This document shows, in pieces, positions 25,423-36,082 of a stretch of 64,000 nt of DNA. The notes under the pieces are model-generated. The model was not told where the DNA came from. It did not search any database and saw nothing but the letters and a program-made list of their open reading frames with translations. This DNA comes from Marchantia polymorpha subsp. ruderalis (taxonomy: Eukaryota; Streptophyta; Marchantiopsida; Marchantiales; Marchantiaceae), in the NCBI GenBank assembly GCA_037833965.1, contig AP031355.1:22035501-22099500 (forward strand), read 5' to 3'. How positions within the stretch are numbered: the stretch's first letter is position 1; every line of letters starts with the position of its first letter. The translations under genes were made by a program, and so were the position numbers.

Positions 25423-27751
25423 ATTGAAGATGGTATTTTATTCGTAGATGCAAAATGTAATTTGGTGCCAATGTTCTGGTAGTTCTGTGCTTAAAGAGCG
25501 GATAGGTTACGCGGTTCACCATTGAACCCCCATCCATTGTCACCCAACGTCTCCATGACTTTCAGGAAAGATGTACCACTTTCTGGGCGGTCTAAGATCA
25601 ATGGAATCTTGGTTCCTGTTGTACTGGATGCAACACACGTTTCAAGATCCTTCGATCTGCACGCACTCCAGTGATCCCATGGACACCGTAATTGGCGCTT
25701 TACGCGAATAAAACTTTGTCCTCTGTGGCAGTGCTTTGTCTTTTCAAAACAAATATTTCGACCCGACAGCAATTACATCAGCAGTTAAGTCATGTCACTA
25801 GTTCAGGTACGAGAAGGCTGCGTAGAGTTCGTCTCTTGTGAGAAGCTTCTCCCGTGGAGCAGATTCACACCCTGGTTAGATAGATGGATTTGTCTGTGAA
25901 GAGTTGAATGCTGTGGGTTACTCACGCGAATATTGCCGATTACATGTGAACTGTCAACTGAAAGTTCTACCCGGAAACAGCCAGCAAATTGAGAAGGACA
26001 TCGGTTTAATGCTCGGAACTAATCACACTATTTTGTGCTTCGAATCTTCTGTTACAATATCTTCCAATTCTCGAGAAAGCCATCAGCAATTCACACTTGA
26101 TTCATGAGATGGCCACAGTGCGTATCAATTTCTGGGGCTTAGATTTGGATTCGTGGGATATACGATAAGCTTAAAAGAAAAAATGCCTGAAATGAAACGT
26201 GTCTACAGTCGCGGACCTAGCCCGAGACAAAGTTTGCCATCTGATTACCATCCACTAGGATGTCATCTTTAACCCCTAGAGCAACAGCTGGAACTCTGTG
26301 CCGCAAGTGAGTGCGGATGGAAGAATTTCGGGTTGACCAGGTAGGAAAGACTTGAATTCTGAAATGAGCAGTTAAAGGAAACAGACCATTGAGTACGAAA
26401 AAGTGGATGTCCAGTGCCGTGTAAAACAAGTGGTGGAATTTGCACTTCCGTTCCTGCTGCATCTCTACAGCAGCTGATTTGCTGGTCTGAGTTATACTTC
26501 TCGTGATCCTTGTCACGAGTCATGTCTCTAAAGAAAACTATTTGTTCAAACTATTGAATGAGTTGTCACTGTTGGCCTCCCAACAAAACGTTCATGAGCT
26601 CGAGAAAGACACGTACAAGAATAATCTAAGAGCACTGAGCTGACAATGAGGGAAAGGCACCGTACAAGCCAAAATTGATATCACGGAATTGTGGATCGTG
26701 GATTGAGGTCGTGGATGGACACATCGATTAAACTACAGTTGCATGCTAGGAGAAGATGAAGGGGGATGGTAATCAGATGGTTGCAGAGAGACCGTATATG
26801 GCAGCCCTTTGACCAGACGTTCAGGGCCTCGCAGACGCTCGCTTTCACTCAGGTAAAGGTACGTTCTGAAATGAGACATACCAGAAAGATCTCACTTGCA
26901 CAAAGCAGAGACGTGAGTGTCACAGCTGAACATACAAACACAAGAACATGTGCCTTCAACATGCGTATGAACAAGTTGATGGCTTCGACCAATGCATGTA
27001 ATTGCTAACCGCATGGCTATGTACAGTCTGTCTACAAGCACTATAAAACAGCTCTGTTTCCGAATCAGATCCCTGTTATATCTGATAGTGGGCCCAGCTT
27101 TCGAGCATCCATCATTGAGCGGTTGACATGTCTTGGGCTTCATCAGAAGGCGTTGTTACACACCAAGTAGAATCCTTCCAGGCTGTGAACCTGTGGAGAA
27201 GGTCTCTTTGAAAAGCTCAGCACCCTGCAACTCCAGTAACAAAATTCGACTGACAAGATATCATAAGCGCGCGGGCATTTTGTCATCGTGAGCTATATCA
27301 GCTTCCGTATGCACTGAACCAAACATTAGCTGCTATTAGAGATCTAAGATTCTGTTCCTGGATCTTCAAGCCTTTGTGCGTACAAAAGTTTCAGGAAAGC
27401 AGGCTTTTACTGAAGAAGCTGATCGCTCTACAGGCGGGTCAGAACTTCAGATGAGGTCACGATTTCCAGCAGCGTCATCAGCTTCAACGCATATTGTTTG
27501 AATGAGCTGATAAAAGCTTAGATCTGACCTACTTTCTTTTTACTTCAGTGCAGTTCTCTGAGATCGACGGAAGACATCCATCTCCGAAACTGCTGAAGTA
27601 ATGCTTCGGAGCCGATAGCTTTCGAGAATCTCTACCGAGCTCGGGATTGAAAGTTGCACGGTTCGATCTACTAATTTGGCAAACGTCAGAAATTTAGCTT
27701 ACTTCGAAAGGGAGTTCCTTTCGAGTTCTGCAGCAGCCATTGAGTTCCAAC
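25423..27751. other. Intergenic stretch, possible transposon relics
   Basis: Composition is balanced and open frames are short. The one segment with any family flavour is at 27028-27168 (listed separately). The rest, including 25.5-26.6 kb, looks like no protein or RNA family I know. The leader and promoter of the ABCG gene must lie near its right end. Confidence 0.45.
27028..27168 (+). pseudogene. Possible Ty3/gypsy integrase scrap
   Basis: A 46-codon frame ends in a stop and contains VYKHYKTALFPNQIPVISDSGPSFRASI, split here as VYKHYKTALFPNQ and IPVISDSGPSFRASI. It resembles the gypsy integrase pattern IP-x-x-I-S-D-x-G-P-x-F around the second catalytic Asp. Nothing else of an element is visible nearby. 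The match is short and could be chance. Confidence 0.3.
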
Positions 27752-30700
27752 ATGGGGAATTTGTACAGTCGCAGTCCAGATCCGGTAATGTATATAAGCT
27801 CCCCTCGTATGATGGACGGGGCTCCTTTGAAGCAGGGCTGCCTTTCCATGACCCGGTGGCAAAGCATTAACCTCAGAGGTTTGGAGGAAGCCCGCACTCA
27901 CAAAGACGAGAAAATCACGTATGACTTGTCCATCCGAAATCTTCAATACAAGGTACATGGAGCTGGACTTGCAACATGTATGGACGTGTCGGGGTGAAAT
28001 GTCCTGAGTCTGCTCACTCTCGTGCGTGCAATATCGTCTGCCAGGTCCAGGTGAAGGAAAAAGGCGGAGCCACGAAAGATAAGGTCCTGCTCAACAACAT
28101 CAGCGCCAAGGCGAACCATGGAGAGGTTCTGGCTATAGCAGGCCCTTCAGGGTCATCTAAGTCCACTCTGTTAGATGCCCTTGCTGGGCGGATCGACAGG
28201 AGGAGCCTCAGAGGTTCAATTCTTGTGAATGGAATGCCAATTGATCAAACCTTCAGGCGTGTATCCGGTTATGTAATGCAAGATGATGCTTTGTACCCTG
28301 TGTTGACTGTCCGAGAAACATTAATGTTCAGTGCCAGGCTGCGCTTGCCATCCACCTGGACGGATGACCAAAGGATGGCGCGTGTAGAAATCATTCTGGC
28401 AGAGCTCGGCCTCCAACCTTGCGCCGACCTGGTGATTGGCGATGATTTGGTATGTTCCAACGAAAAATCAAGCCAATCAAGTTCATGTTTTGCAGGGCCT
28501 TGGAGATTCTTTCCTCTAAACTGGAGGTTTCGAGAGGAAGCTACGGAAGAACCTGTATGCCTTAAGACGGCGATCACCGTAGAATAGAATGCACCTGGCC
28601 ATAATGACCGTCAGTGAAATTTCTCACAAGACTGAAGCAAATGATGATTTCTCTTCTCATCCGTCTACCAGGAGCTTTGGATGCTCTTTAGAAGGGTTAG
28701 TTTGGTGGTGTGGTTGTTTTCAACCAAAAGCGTGCTGCATAAAAACGGCACCCCTACATCAGCATTAAGCTGACTGGTAGAATCATAAGTTTTGCCTTTC
28801 AGACCTCACTGCCTTTGATTGTTATCGAGCAAGCTGCTTAGGTCAGCTTTCACGATAACAATCAAAGGCAGCTTGGTCCCCCAAACTTCGAAGGCTATGG
28901 TTATTTGAGTAAGACGAGAGACCTTTGAAGCTTTTAGCACGTCGACATAGCTACAGAACAATTATCCTTTTCTGACGATTGTTCACCTTTTCCAGATTGA
29001 TCTATAACCAGCCAAGTTGTATGCCCCATGCCCCACATTGTCTGTTATGTTTCAACAGAACAAGTACAATTCACCATTAGAAGCATACTCGTCATGACCA
29101 TCAGCTATCGAAATAATGGGCTGCCTTCGACCTCAAGATGCTCTAATGGATGTCTTCTCTGGCTTTTCATCAGGTTCGAGGTGTTTCTCGTGGGGAGAAG
29201 AGGCGCGTTTCCATAGCTGTGGATCTTATGCATGATCCTGCTGTGCTGTTCCTGGATAAACCCACGACAGGGCTGGATAGTTTTTCGGCATTTCAAGTGA
29301 TGCAGAAGCTGCATACATTAGCTGAAGTTCACAACCGAACGGTGATCATCACCATCCATCAGCCCAATCATTCGATTCTTGAACTAATCCACAACACGCT
29401 TCTTCTGATCCAAGGAAACGTCATCTTCAGTGGGCATCACTCGGGCTTGGTCAATTACTTCAGCGACATTGGCTACAATATGCCTGAATATGTATCCTTC
29501 TCTGACCTACACCCACGTTGTTTTTCTCTATTATGTCTCCTGGCTCGTTATTCGCCCTGTATATTTTTGTTAAGTCGGCCATATCTAGTCAAGAGTCATA
29601 CTAACTAGCTCAATTCTCAAATGAATTCATAATCGTCATGAGATTGAAAATCGAAGGAATCACTGAAGGGAATAGAGTGAACCCGATGGACAAAAGAACA
29701 TGTGGTTTTGAACCTTGGCTGATTGGAAGAAGAGCTTTAGCTGTCCTCGTTCTAGTTTCCTCTCTGCATTCAAACTCCCCATCAAGATCATGATGGCATG
29801 CTCACATCATAATCCTCCCTGTAGTGTGATCAAATTCCATCAGTTCGAAGCTACTTTGTCGAACAGCTACGCCTGGAGCGGTCAGGTAATGCTGTTAATG
29901 TTCTGACGACATGAGTTTCTGTGGGTTAAAAGAGGTCGTAACGTTCGGTGACGTTGGACATGTCTTGGTTTGTATGCATCGATCCTGGACTAGCAACCCC
30001 TTAGTCTTGCTCTCACTTCTTTCGGGACTATGGAGTCTATGGCAGGCTCCTACTAATGAATGACATCTCTCTATACCCGAAACTAATGTCAGTGTGAAAG
30101 TCCATAGCTTTAGCTCCAACTCAGCTACATTTGTCCTTGATCATGAGACTGGGGGCTTTGGATATGAAAGTGGTGCATGAGTGGATGAGTTGAACCTGCC
30201 TAGGCTTGCGGCCGCGTCCTCAGAGGACGGAATATACTCCTGACTTGAGGCAGGATCGAGCTGGATCTTGGAAATGATGAGAGAGAATTTCACTCATTGG
30301 TAAGAGCCTGCCATAGCCTTGGGAGGAGGAGACATCGAGAGGCAGATCTATATTCCCACGAAATCGACACAATTTATTACATGAATGCGGGGGATGTTCT
30401 TAAGACACTTCAGTCTAGAAGCTCAACTGAGGGTTCATAAAGTCAAAAGGGAGATTGGTCAACAAGTTCAGTCATTTCAGCAAAAAACGAGTCATTTCTC
30501 GCAGGTTCATTTAAATAAGGATCCAGAGTGTTAAGTATGTTTACTTATCTACAAATCCTCGAACTTTAAACATATTAGCGAGGATATTCGGCTACTGTAT
30601 CTATTAAAAGCTATTTTATGGTGGGCCGGGAATTAGATGCATCAAACTCTAGGACCATCATCGGACTTGTGGACAACAGAATTTGATTAAAGTATTATCA

Positions 30701-32937
30701 AATTGCAGCAAAGAAGAAAAAATTACCAGTGGAGCCTTTGTTGGTTCCCTGCGCAGGTCAATCCGCTGGAATACGCCTTGGACACGATGCAGAAAGTGAA
30801 GACCTCTTCTGTCGGTGTAACACAGCTTCTGGAGCTCAAGGTGCAAAGTTCCACTCTAAATGCTTCCTCAATATTCATATAAGTATCATCTTCTCTACTG
30901 ATCATTGCCTGTTAGAAATCATCAGTAGTGCACGTTGGTAGGAAGCTTTATTGTGCCAATCTGTACCGCTCGATAAATGAGGTCATAATTTATCACGGTT
31001 GAAAATACTCCACGGACACGGTTTCTAACGAAGTTTGAACCAATCACAAATTCTAAATTCATCAAGTGCATTCGAGCTTATGGCCCAGTCAAAGAGCTCA
31101 CGGATGCATCTCCAGAAAGCTTCCCCACTTCATCCATATACTACTGTATCAGATATACAGAAATTAAGTTAGTCAATTTCGCATGAATTGTTGCGCAGTG
31201 CAGGATATTCCAAAGACTTGACCACGACCGACCGTGGAAATTGTTGTAGGTGGTGAAGGAGAAGGAGAAGATCATGGACGGACAAGCAGCTAGGGAACTA
31301 GATGCAGAAGCCACAGCTTCGTCACGTGATCTCGACGATGATATAAATATGACTTTCGCCACATCCTTCCGCTCCGAACTCTATGTGCTTGGCGAGCGTA
31401 ATGTCAAGCTCATTCTGCGAACGAGGCCCCTATTTTTTGCAAGAATGGCAGTCTTGGTACAGTTTAAACCTCAATCTTCAGTTCTGCACGCATCCTGCCT
31501 TCTAAGCTGCATGGAGAATCGAATTTGTCTTGCGATAGAGAGCATCTGTGAGGTCCCAGAAGTACCCCCGCGAGGTTTCAGAATTCCCCGAAACAAAAAA
31601 AAATAATCTATTTTCTGCCGTTAACAGATATATAGAGAAATGATCCCCACGAGAGTTTCACAATAACCTTCTTGCAAAGCTAGCCAGTACCATTCTGCAA
31701 GGGTTTATGGATTCTTCGCCCATCAAGATCTTGACTTCGGAATCCTTATAATCAGATGATGGCCCCCCATGTTTGTTAACCTAGGGCGTGTCTCTGACCT
31801 TTGTTGACCCGGAGAACACATGCAGATGCACGTTCATGCTCCTGATAGACCATATGCTCTGGCAAGCTAGTCCTGTCGATAAATTGAGGTCCATGAATGA
31901 ATGATGTTAGCCATTTCTATAATCTCAACTCTGCAGCGACCATTCCGTCGCAGGTTGTGGGAGGACTCGTGACTTCGACATTCTTTCGCACGTTGTCGTA
32001 CGACATGGAAGGCGTGACGAAGCGATTGTCGATGACGGCCTTCCTGCTGGCTTACTGCTCGTTCACCTCGACGCAAGTGCTGCCGATCTTCCTGCAGGAG
32101 CGCAGCATATTCATCCGGGAAGCGTCGAGGGGGGCTTACCGTCCAGTATCCTTCGTCTTGTGCCAGATTCTGGCCCACCTGCCGTTCCTCTTCGTGCAAG
32201 CGCTGGCCTTCTCGATCCTCACCTACTTCATCGCCGGGTGGGCCAACAACGTCGGAGCCGTGGGCTACTACGTGTGGATGTGGTTCCTGGTGCTCATCCT
32301 GGCGCAGTCGATGGCGGCTTGCTGCGCAGGATGGATTCCTAACATCATCATTTGCCAAGCCGTTCTCTCGGCCACCTTGTCCTTCTTCATGCTCTTCTCG
32401 GGCTTCTTCCTCCGCAAGTACGTTCTCTCCAGAACCGCGTTGTTTCCGCAGTCGCAGTCGCAGTCGTGGTCGGCAGGAACGCCATCTGCCTCACTAACTG
32501 TCAGCCCCCTATAAGTGTGAAACATGTTTCATTTCCGCCTGCCTTTGCATATAAATGTTGAATTAACTGAGAAGGCTTCAATGCTTATTGGAAGAGACGC
32601 GGTCAAGAATAATCAATAACCTGGGATGATGTGCCTAACTCGTCTGCTGATCGGTTCGTGCAGAGATGCGATTCCCAAGGGATGGCTATGGTTGCACTAC
32701 CTTTCGGGTTTCAAGTATCCTTATGAAGGTTTGTTGGTGAATGAGTTTACCTCGTTGTGGAACACAAATTGGGGCGACGACCAGACGAACGTTAACTTCT
32801 ATCAAGTTCTTGAGAAATACGATCTCGAACATGTGAGTCTAGTGAATAGCGTATTTGTGATGACTTTCTTCATAATTTTTTATAGAGGTTTGTATTATTT
32901 AGCCTTCGTGAAGAGTGCAAGGGATGTCCGAAAGTGA
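27752..32937 (+). CDS. ABCG half-transporter with altered ATPase motifs
   Basis: Seven exons, 27752-27952, 28045-28449, 29174-29491, 30757-30840, 31250-31456, 31954-32417 and 32664-32937, join in frame to 650 aa. ABCG half-transporters (NBD then six-helix membrane domain) dimerise and export lipids or cell-wall precursors at the plasma membrane (family knowledge). The NBD shows a Walker A-like GPSGSSKST (100-108), Q-loop YVMQDD, signature VSRGE (206-210), Walker B-like [13 protein letters not shown] and the His264 switch. Three key positions differ from consensus: Ser105 for the last Walker A Gly, Arg208 for the first signature Gly, and Lys231 for the catalytic Glu. The membrane part has [23 protein letters not shown] and [19 protein letters not shown], all typical. 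The N-terminal MGNLYS could be myristoylated. The frame and splice sites are intact, so this may be a non-catalytic partner or a very young pseudogene. Confidence 0.9.
28809..28871. repeat. Perfect 19-bp inverted repeat (hairpin) in ABCG intron 2
   Basis: CTGCCTTTGATTGTTATCG at 28809-28827 is matched exactly by its reverse complement at 28853-28871. The 25-nt spacer holds a second perfect pair, AAGCTG at 28832 and CAGCTT at 28844. The transcribed strand could fold into a 63-nt stem with a small internal loop. Confidence 0.9.
30028..30320. repeat. Imperfect 45-bp inverted repeat in ABCG intron 3
   Basis: The segment around 30035-30075 (CTATGGCAGGCTCCTACTAA onward) matches, with a few mismatches, the reverse complement of about 30276-30318. 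The spacer is about 200 bp. It lies within the 1265-bp intron between exons 3 and 4 and looks like a fold-back or small terminal-inverted-repeat element; no target duplication was identified. Confidence 0.65.
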
Positions 32938-35285
32938 GTGTAAATGAACCCCGAACATCTTTCCCCACCCTTGACAACAAGGACGGTTCGAGGCCCACAT
33001 GAGGTTGAGCCCTTTGTGTTTGAAGGTACGCCAACACATTTGTTATTCATTGAAATGTCCCGTGGACTCATTCATGTACCATCGTCGCTTGACTTCAACA
33101 TGCCATAAGCAGAATTCAGCATTTTGTGGGATTAATGTGGAAGTAATCTACGTATCTTTTAGCTGCTGAAATAATGCTCTACATAATTTTAATGATTGAA
33201 TCTTAAAGAAATTTGGCAAAGATGTCCTCAGACAAGAATAGAAATTACAAAGCGGTTTTGAGATTTTACAGATATTGAAGATGTGCATAGTCCATGAACA
33301 TCAATCGTCTCTCAATATCTCTACTGAACATGCACATCAACGTATTCAAACATCTATTTTCAATGTGGCGCTAAAATTACACATCTAAATTTCACACAAG
33401 ATCGTAAAACCTCTACTTCCTAACATATATCGAAACTACAAACCATTCCGTATTATCGCATATACTGATGACTAAAAAAAATTCAGTGTATAATAATTGA
33501 AGACTGCAGTAAATTCTTCTAGAAGTTGAACGGAGTAAAATGATACATTCTTCTTGAATCGAGTTCTGTATTTATTTGGTTGCTTTGCTAAATTTTAAAT
33601 GACTTTGTCATGAATAGACAGCATATAGTGCGTTATATTAATTCACAATCTTTAAATAATACTTCCGGAATTATTATGTTATTCTGTGCAGCTTTTTTAG
33701 CTTTATTGAATATTATCCGACAGCACTGGTCAAATGGCCAAATACCTTATTAAATTAGACCAAAAAAAGGAATCTTTCGCACGTCAAACTATGGATAGTT
33801 CAGCATTTGCTGCGTTGGTTCAGGGCGGGAGATGTAACAATTTTTTTTTATCAAATCTGCATCACATAACTTGATGCACAGGGTAGTGTTATCATGTATC
33901 AGTGATATAAGATGAATGGATATTTACAAGTGCTATTAGTGCTCTACAATTCATAATGCTATATAATAATACACCGCAACCCGTCATAATCATGCATACA
34001 TACAGTGTTGAAAGACAAATGTTTGCTTTGTAACATGGAAGCTAGGAGAAATAATCAGGGGTTTTGATTGCATCATTTATCTTCTCTTTTACTTTATTGG
34101 TCAATGCTATCCAAAACATGAAAACTTAATTTCACAGAAATCATGGTGTATACATGCTACTTTCGATTGAGAAAGGTTTAGGTGACATAAATCTAACAAG
34201 AACAAGAAGGTCTCCTATGCTCTTGGTGGAAGTTTAAGTATGTATGGAAGAGATTTATCAGCTTTTTTTATCCATTGATACCAAGATTGTGAGAAACAAT
34301 ACGTAAAGGTAGAAGTAATTTGAGCCGCACATGTAGTGTACCCAAAAAAAACGGAACCACCAGTCAAGTATTAAGTGTAAGGTGAGTCTATCTACCAAAT
34401 AGCATCACGATGGCAAACATGTACTTGTGCATCTTAGATATTCCAGATGTATATGTGATAGGTCTACATAGTATATAATATCTTGAGAAATATCTGACAT
34501 AATTGATCTCCTATAGATTACACTAATTGGTGAATTCGCACAACAATGGATTCCATGATAACCTTGACATAATATCTTTCTTTGGAGAGCCGTGGTTACC
34601 ATAGTTACATATAATATACTCTACCATAGAAGTTATATCAAACCATCGACGCTGACTTCTACATGTTCGAGATAGAAACCTACCATACTATGTGGCTTTG
34701 AGTTGCGCTGTTGTACGCGAATTGTATAATAGAGATATATATGTTTTATAGTAATGGATATGTATAATTCATATAAGACAATATATTTCCACTAATTTAT
34801 TAAGAGCACTAACTAGTGCTTGGAAATATGTATCACTTATAATCAGATGCACATAGTTAGTTTAGTTTATTCATTTTAGACGGCAGATTTCTTATTGCTA
34901 CAAATTTGTGTTGTTAACCATTTCGTATAATTCCCACCTGTTTGCGGTTAAAGATGCGAAAGATCAATTATGGATGTTTTTCAGTCATCGAAATCATCGA
35001 TTTTCACGATTTGTCAAAAATTAATGAGTTTCATATCGAATATCCTGAGTCAGCCAAAAATTTCATACAAAACAAAATAAAATTCCTCGACAAAAAATAT
35101 ATTTTTGAAATATTTACAAAAAATAAATGGAACACTCTTTTTGGTTAAAGAAATGTGAAGTGATTTTAATCAAATTAAAATAATTATTTCTAATTAAAAA
35201 ATATAAAGAAACCTAATCGATCTCAAGAAATTAATAAAGAAACAAGATGGACTTCAAAATTATAAGTTATAAATTTTTAGAAAAA
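32938..35285. other. AT-rich intergenic block, no gene seen
   Basis: AT content rises steadily to about 35.28 kb, where it changes abruptly to GC-rich sequence. The longest frames (65-68 codons) are AT-driven and have no family resemblance. No repeats with clear units were seen. Confidence 0.6.
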
Positions 35286-35536
35286 TAAAAGCATCCCGAT
35301 CCCGTCTCGCTCGATCGGCGTGGAGTTCGTTCGACGTAGTGCCTCGAGACGTCTGACGTGGAGGCGTCAGAGACCCGGGGACGGACAGCTGGCGCGCGTC
35401 GTGGGCCGTCGCATGGACAAACGGGGATCGATGGGGACCGATGAGGTGGCCCGGCCCAGCTCGGCCTGCGCTCGACGTCGAGACTCGGCATGGCATACGA
35501 CGAGCAGAGCGAGAGTCCGTCGGAGCGACGACGACA

Positions 35537-36082
35537 ATGGCGATGGCGGCGGCTCGAGCAGCTTGCGAGCGTCTGCGAGCGAATGGCAGCAATTCGCTGG
35601 CCGCCGCCGCCGTCCGCGGGCGCTGGCGGAGCTTTTCGGCCGAGCCCGGGCACGGGCACGGGCCGGCGAGAGTGAACATGTGGGAAGCGCCCGGGAGCCC
35701 TGGCAAGTGGAAGGAAGAGCATTTCGTGTTCGTGTCGCTGGCGGGCTGGGGCGCGCTCTTCTTCGGCGGCTACAAGGCGGCCACCAGCGGAGCCCCCAAG
35801 AAGAAACCCCCTTCTCCTCCTTCCAAATCGCCCCGCAAAATCGATGCCAAGCCCGCTGCCAAATCGCACCCTAAACCTGAACCCAAGCCCGTGGCCAAAC
35901 CCGCAGCCCGGAAACCCGAGCCCCCCAAGAAGCCGCCTCCCCCTGCCCCGAAGAAGCCGCCGCCTCCGAAGAAGAAGAAACCAGAGCCGAGTTCGAAGAA
36001 GATGCAGAGCGCTAAGAAGCACAAGTATTATGATGATGATGATGATGATGATGACGACGACGACGACGATGATGATGATTGA
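35537..36082 (+). CDS. Small mitochondrial-like single-span membrane protein with poly-Asp tail
   Basis: Intronless, 181 aa. Residues 1-35 look like a mitochondrial presequence: Ala/Arg-rich, no acidic residue except one Glu, ending in an RSFSA cleavage-like site. Next comes a WEAPGSPGKWKEEHF segment, one membrane span (about 62-79), then a long Lys/Pro-rich stretch (about 85-160) and 16 consecutive Asp to the stop. The short conserved-looking block before the span suggests a plant mitochondrial inner-membrane subunit, but I do not recognise the family. The gene sits in a sharp GC-rich island. An in-frame ATG at 35441 would add 32 residues; the ATG at 35537 gives the better presequence. Overlapping long frames on both strands are composition shadows. 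Confidence 0.65.
   Translation: MAMAAARAACERLRANGSNSLAAAAVRGRWRSFSAEPGHGHGPARVNMWEAPGSPGKWKEEHFVFVSLAGWGALFFGGYKAATSGAPKKKPPSPPSKSPRKIDAKPAAKSHPKPEPKPVAKPAARKPEPPKKPPPPAPKKPPPPKKKKPEPSSKKMQSAKKHKYYDDDDDDDDDDDDDDDD
36032..36079 (+). repeat. GAT/GAC trinucleotide repeat coding for the Asp16 tail
   Basis: Sixteen GAT or GAC codons run directly into a TGA stop. Slippage in this microsatellite would change the length of the acidic tail without changing the frame. Confidence 0.95.

Noticed and set aside
31867-32358. A 163-codon minus-strand frame.
   Set aside because: Antisense of ABCG exon 6, opened by its high third-position GC.
35260-36022. A 251-codon minus-strand frame opposite the poly-Asp protein gene.
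   Set aside because: It is the antisense shadow of a Lys/Pro/Asp-rich coding stretch; the plus frame has a presequence and membrane span and the antisense one has nothing recognisable.
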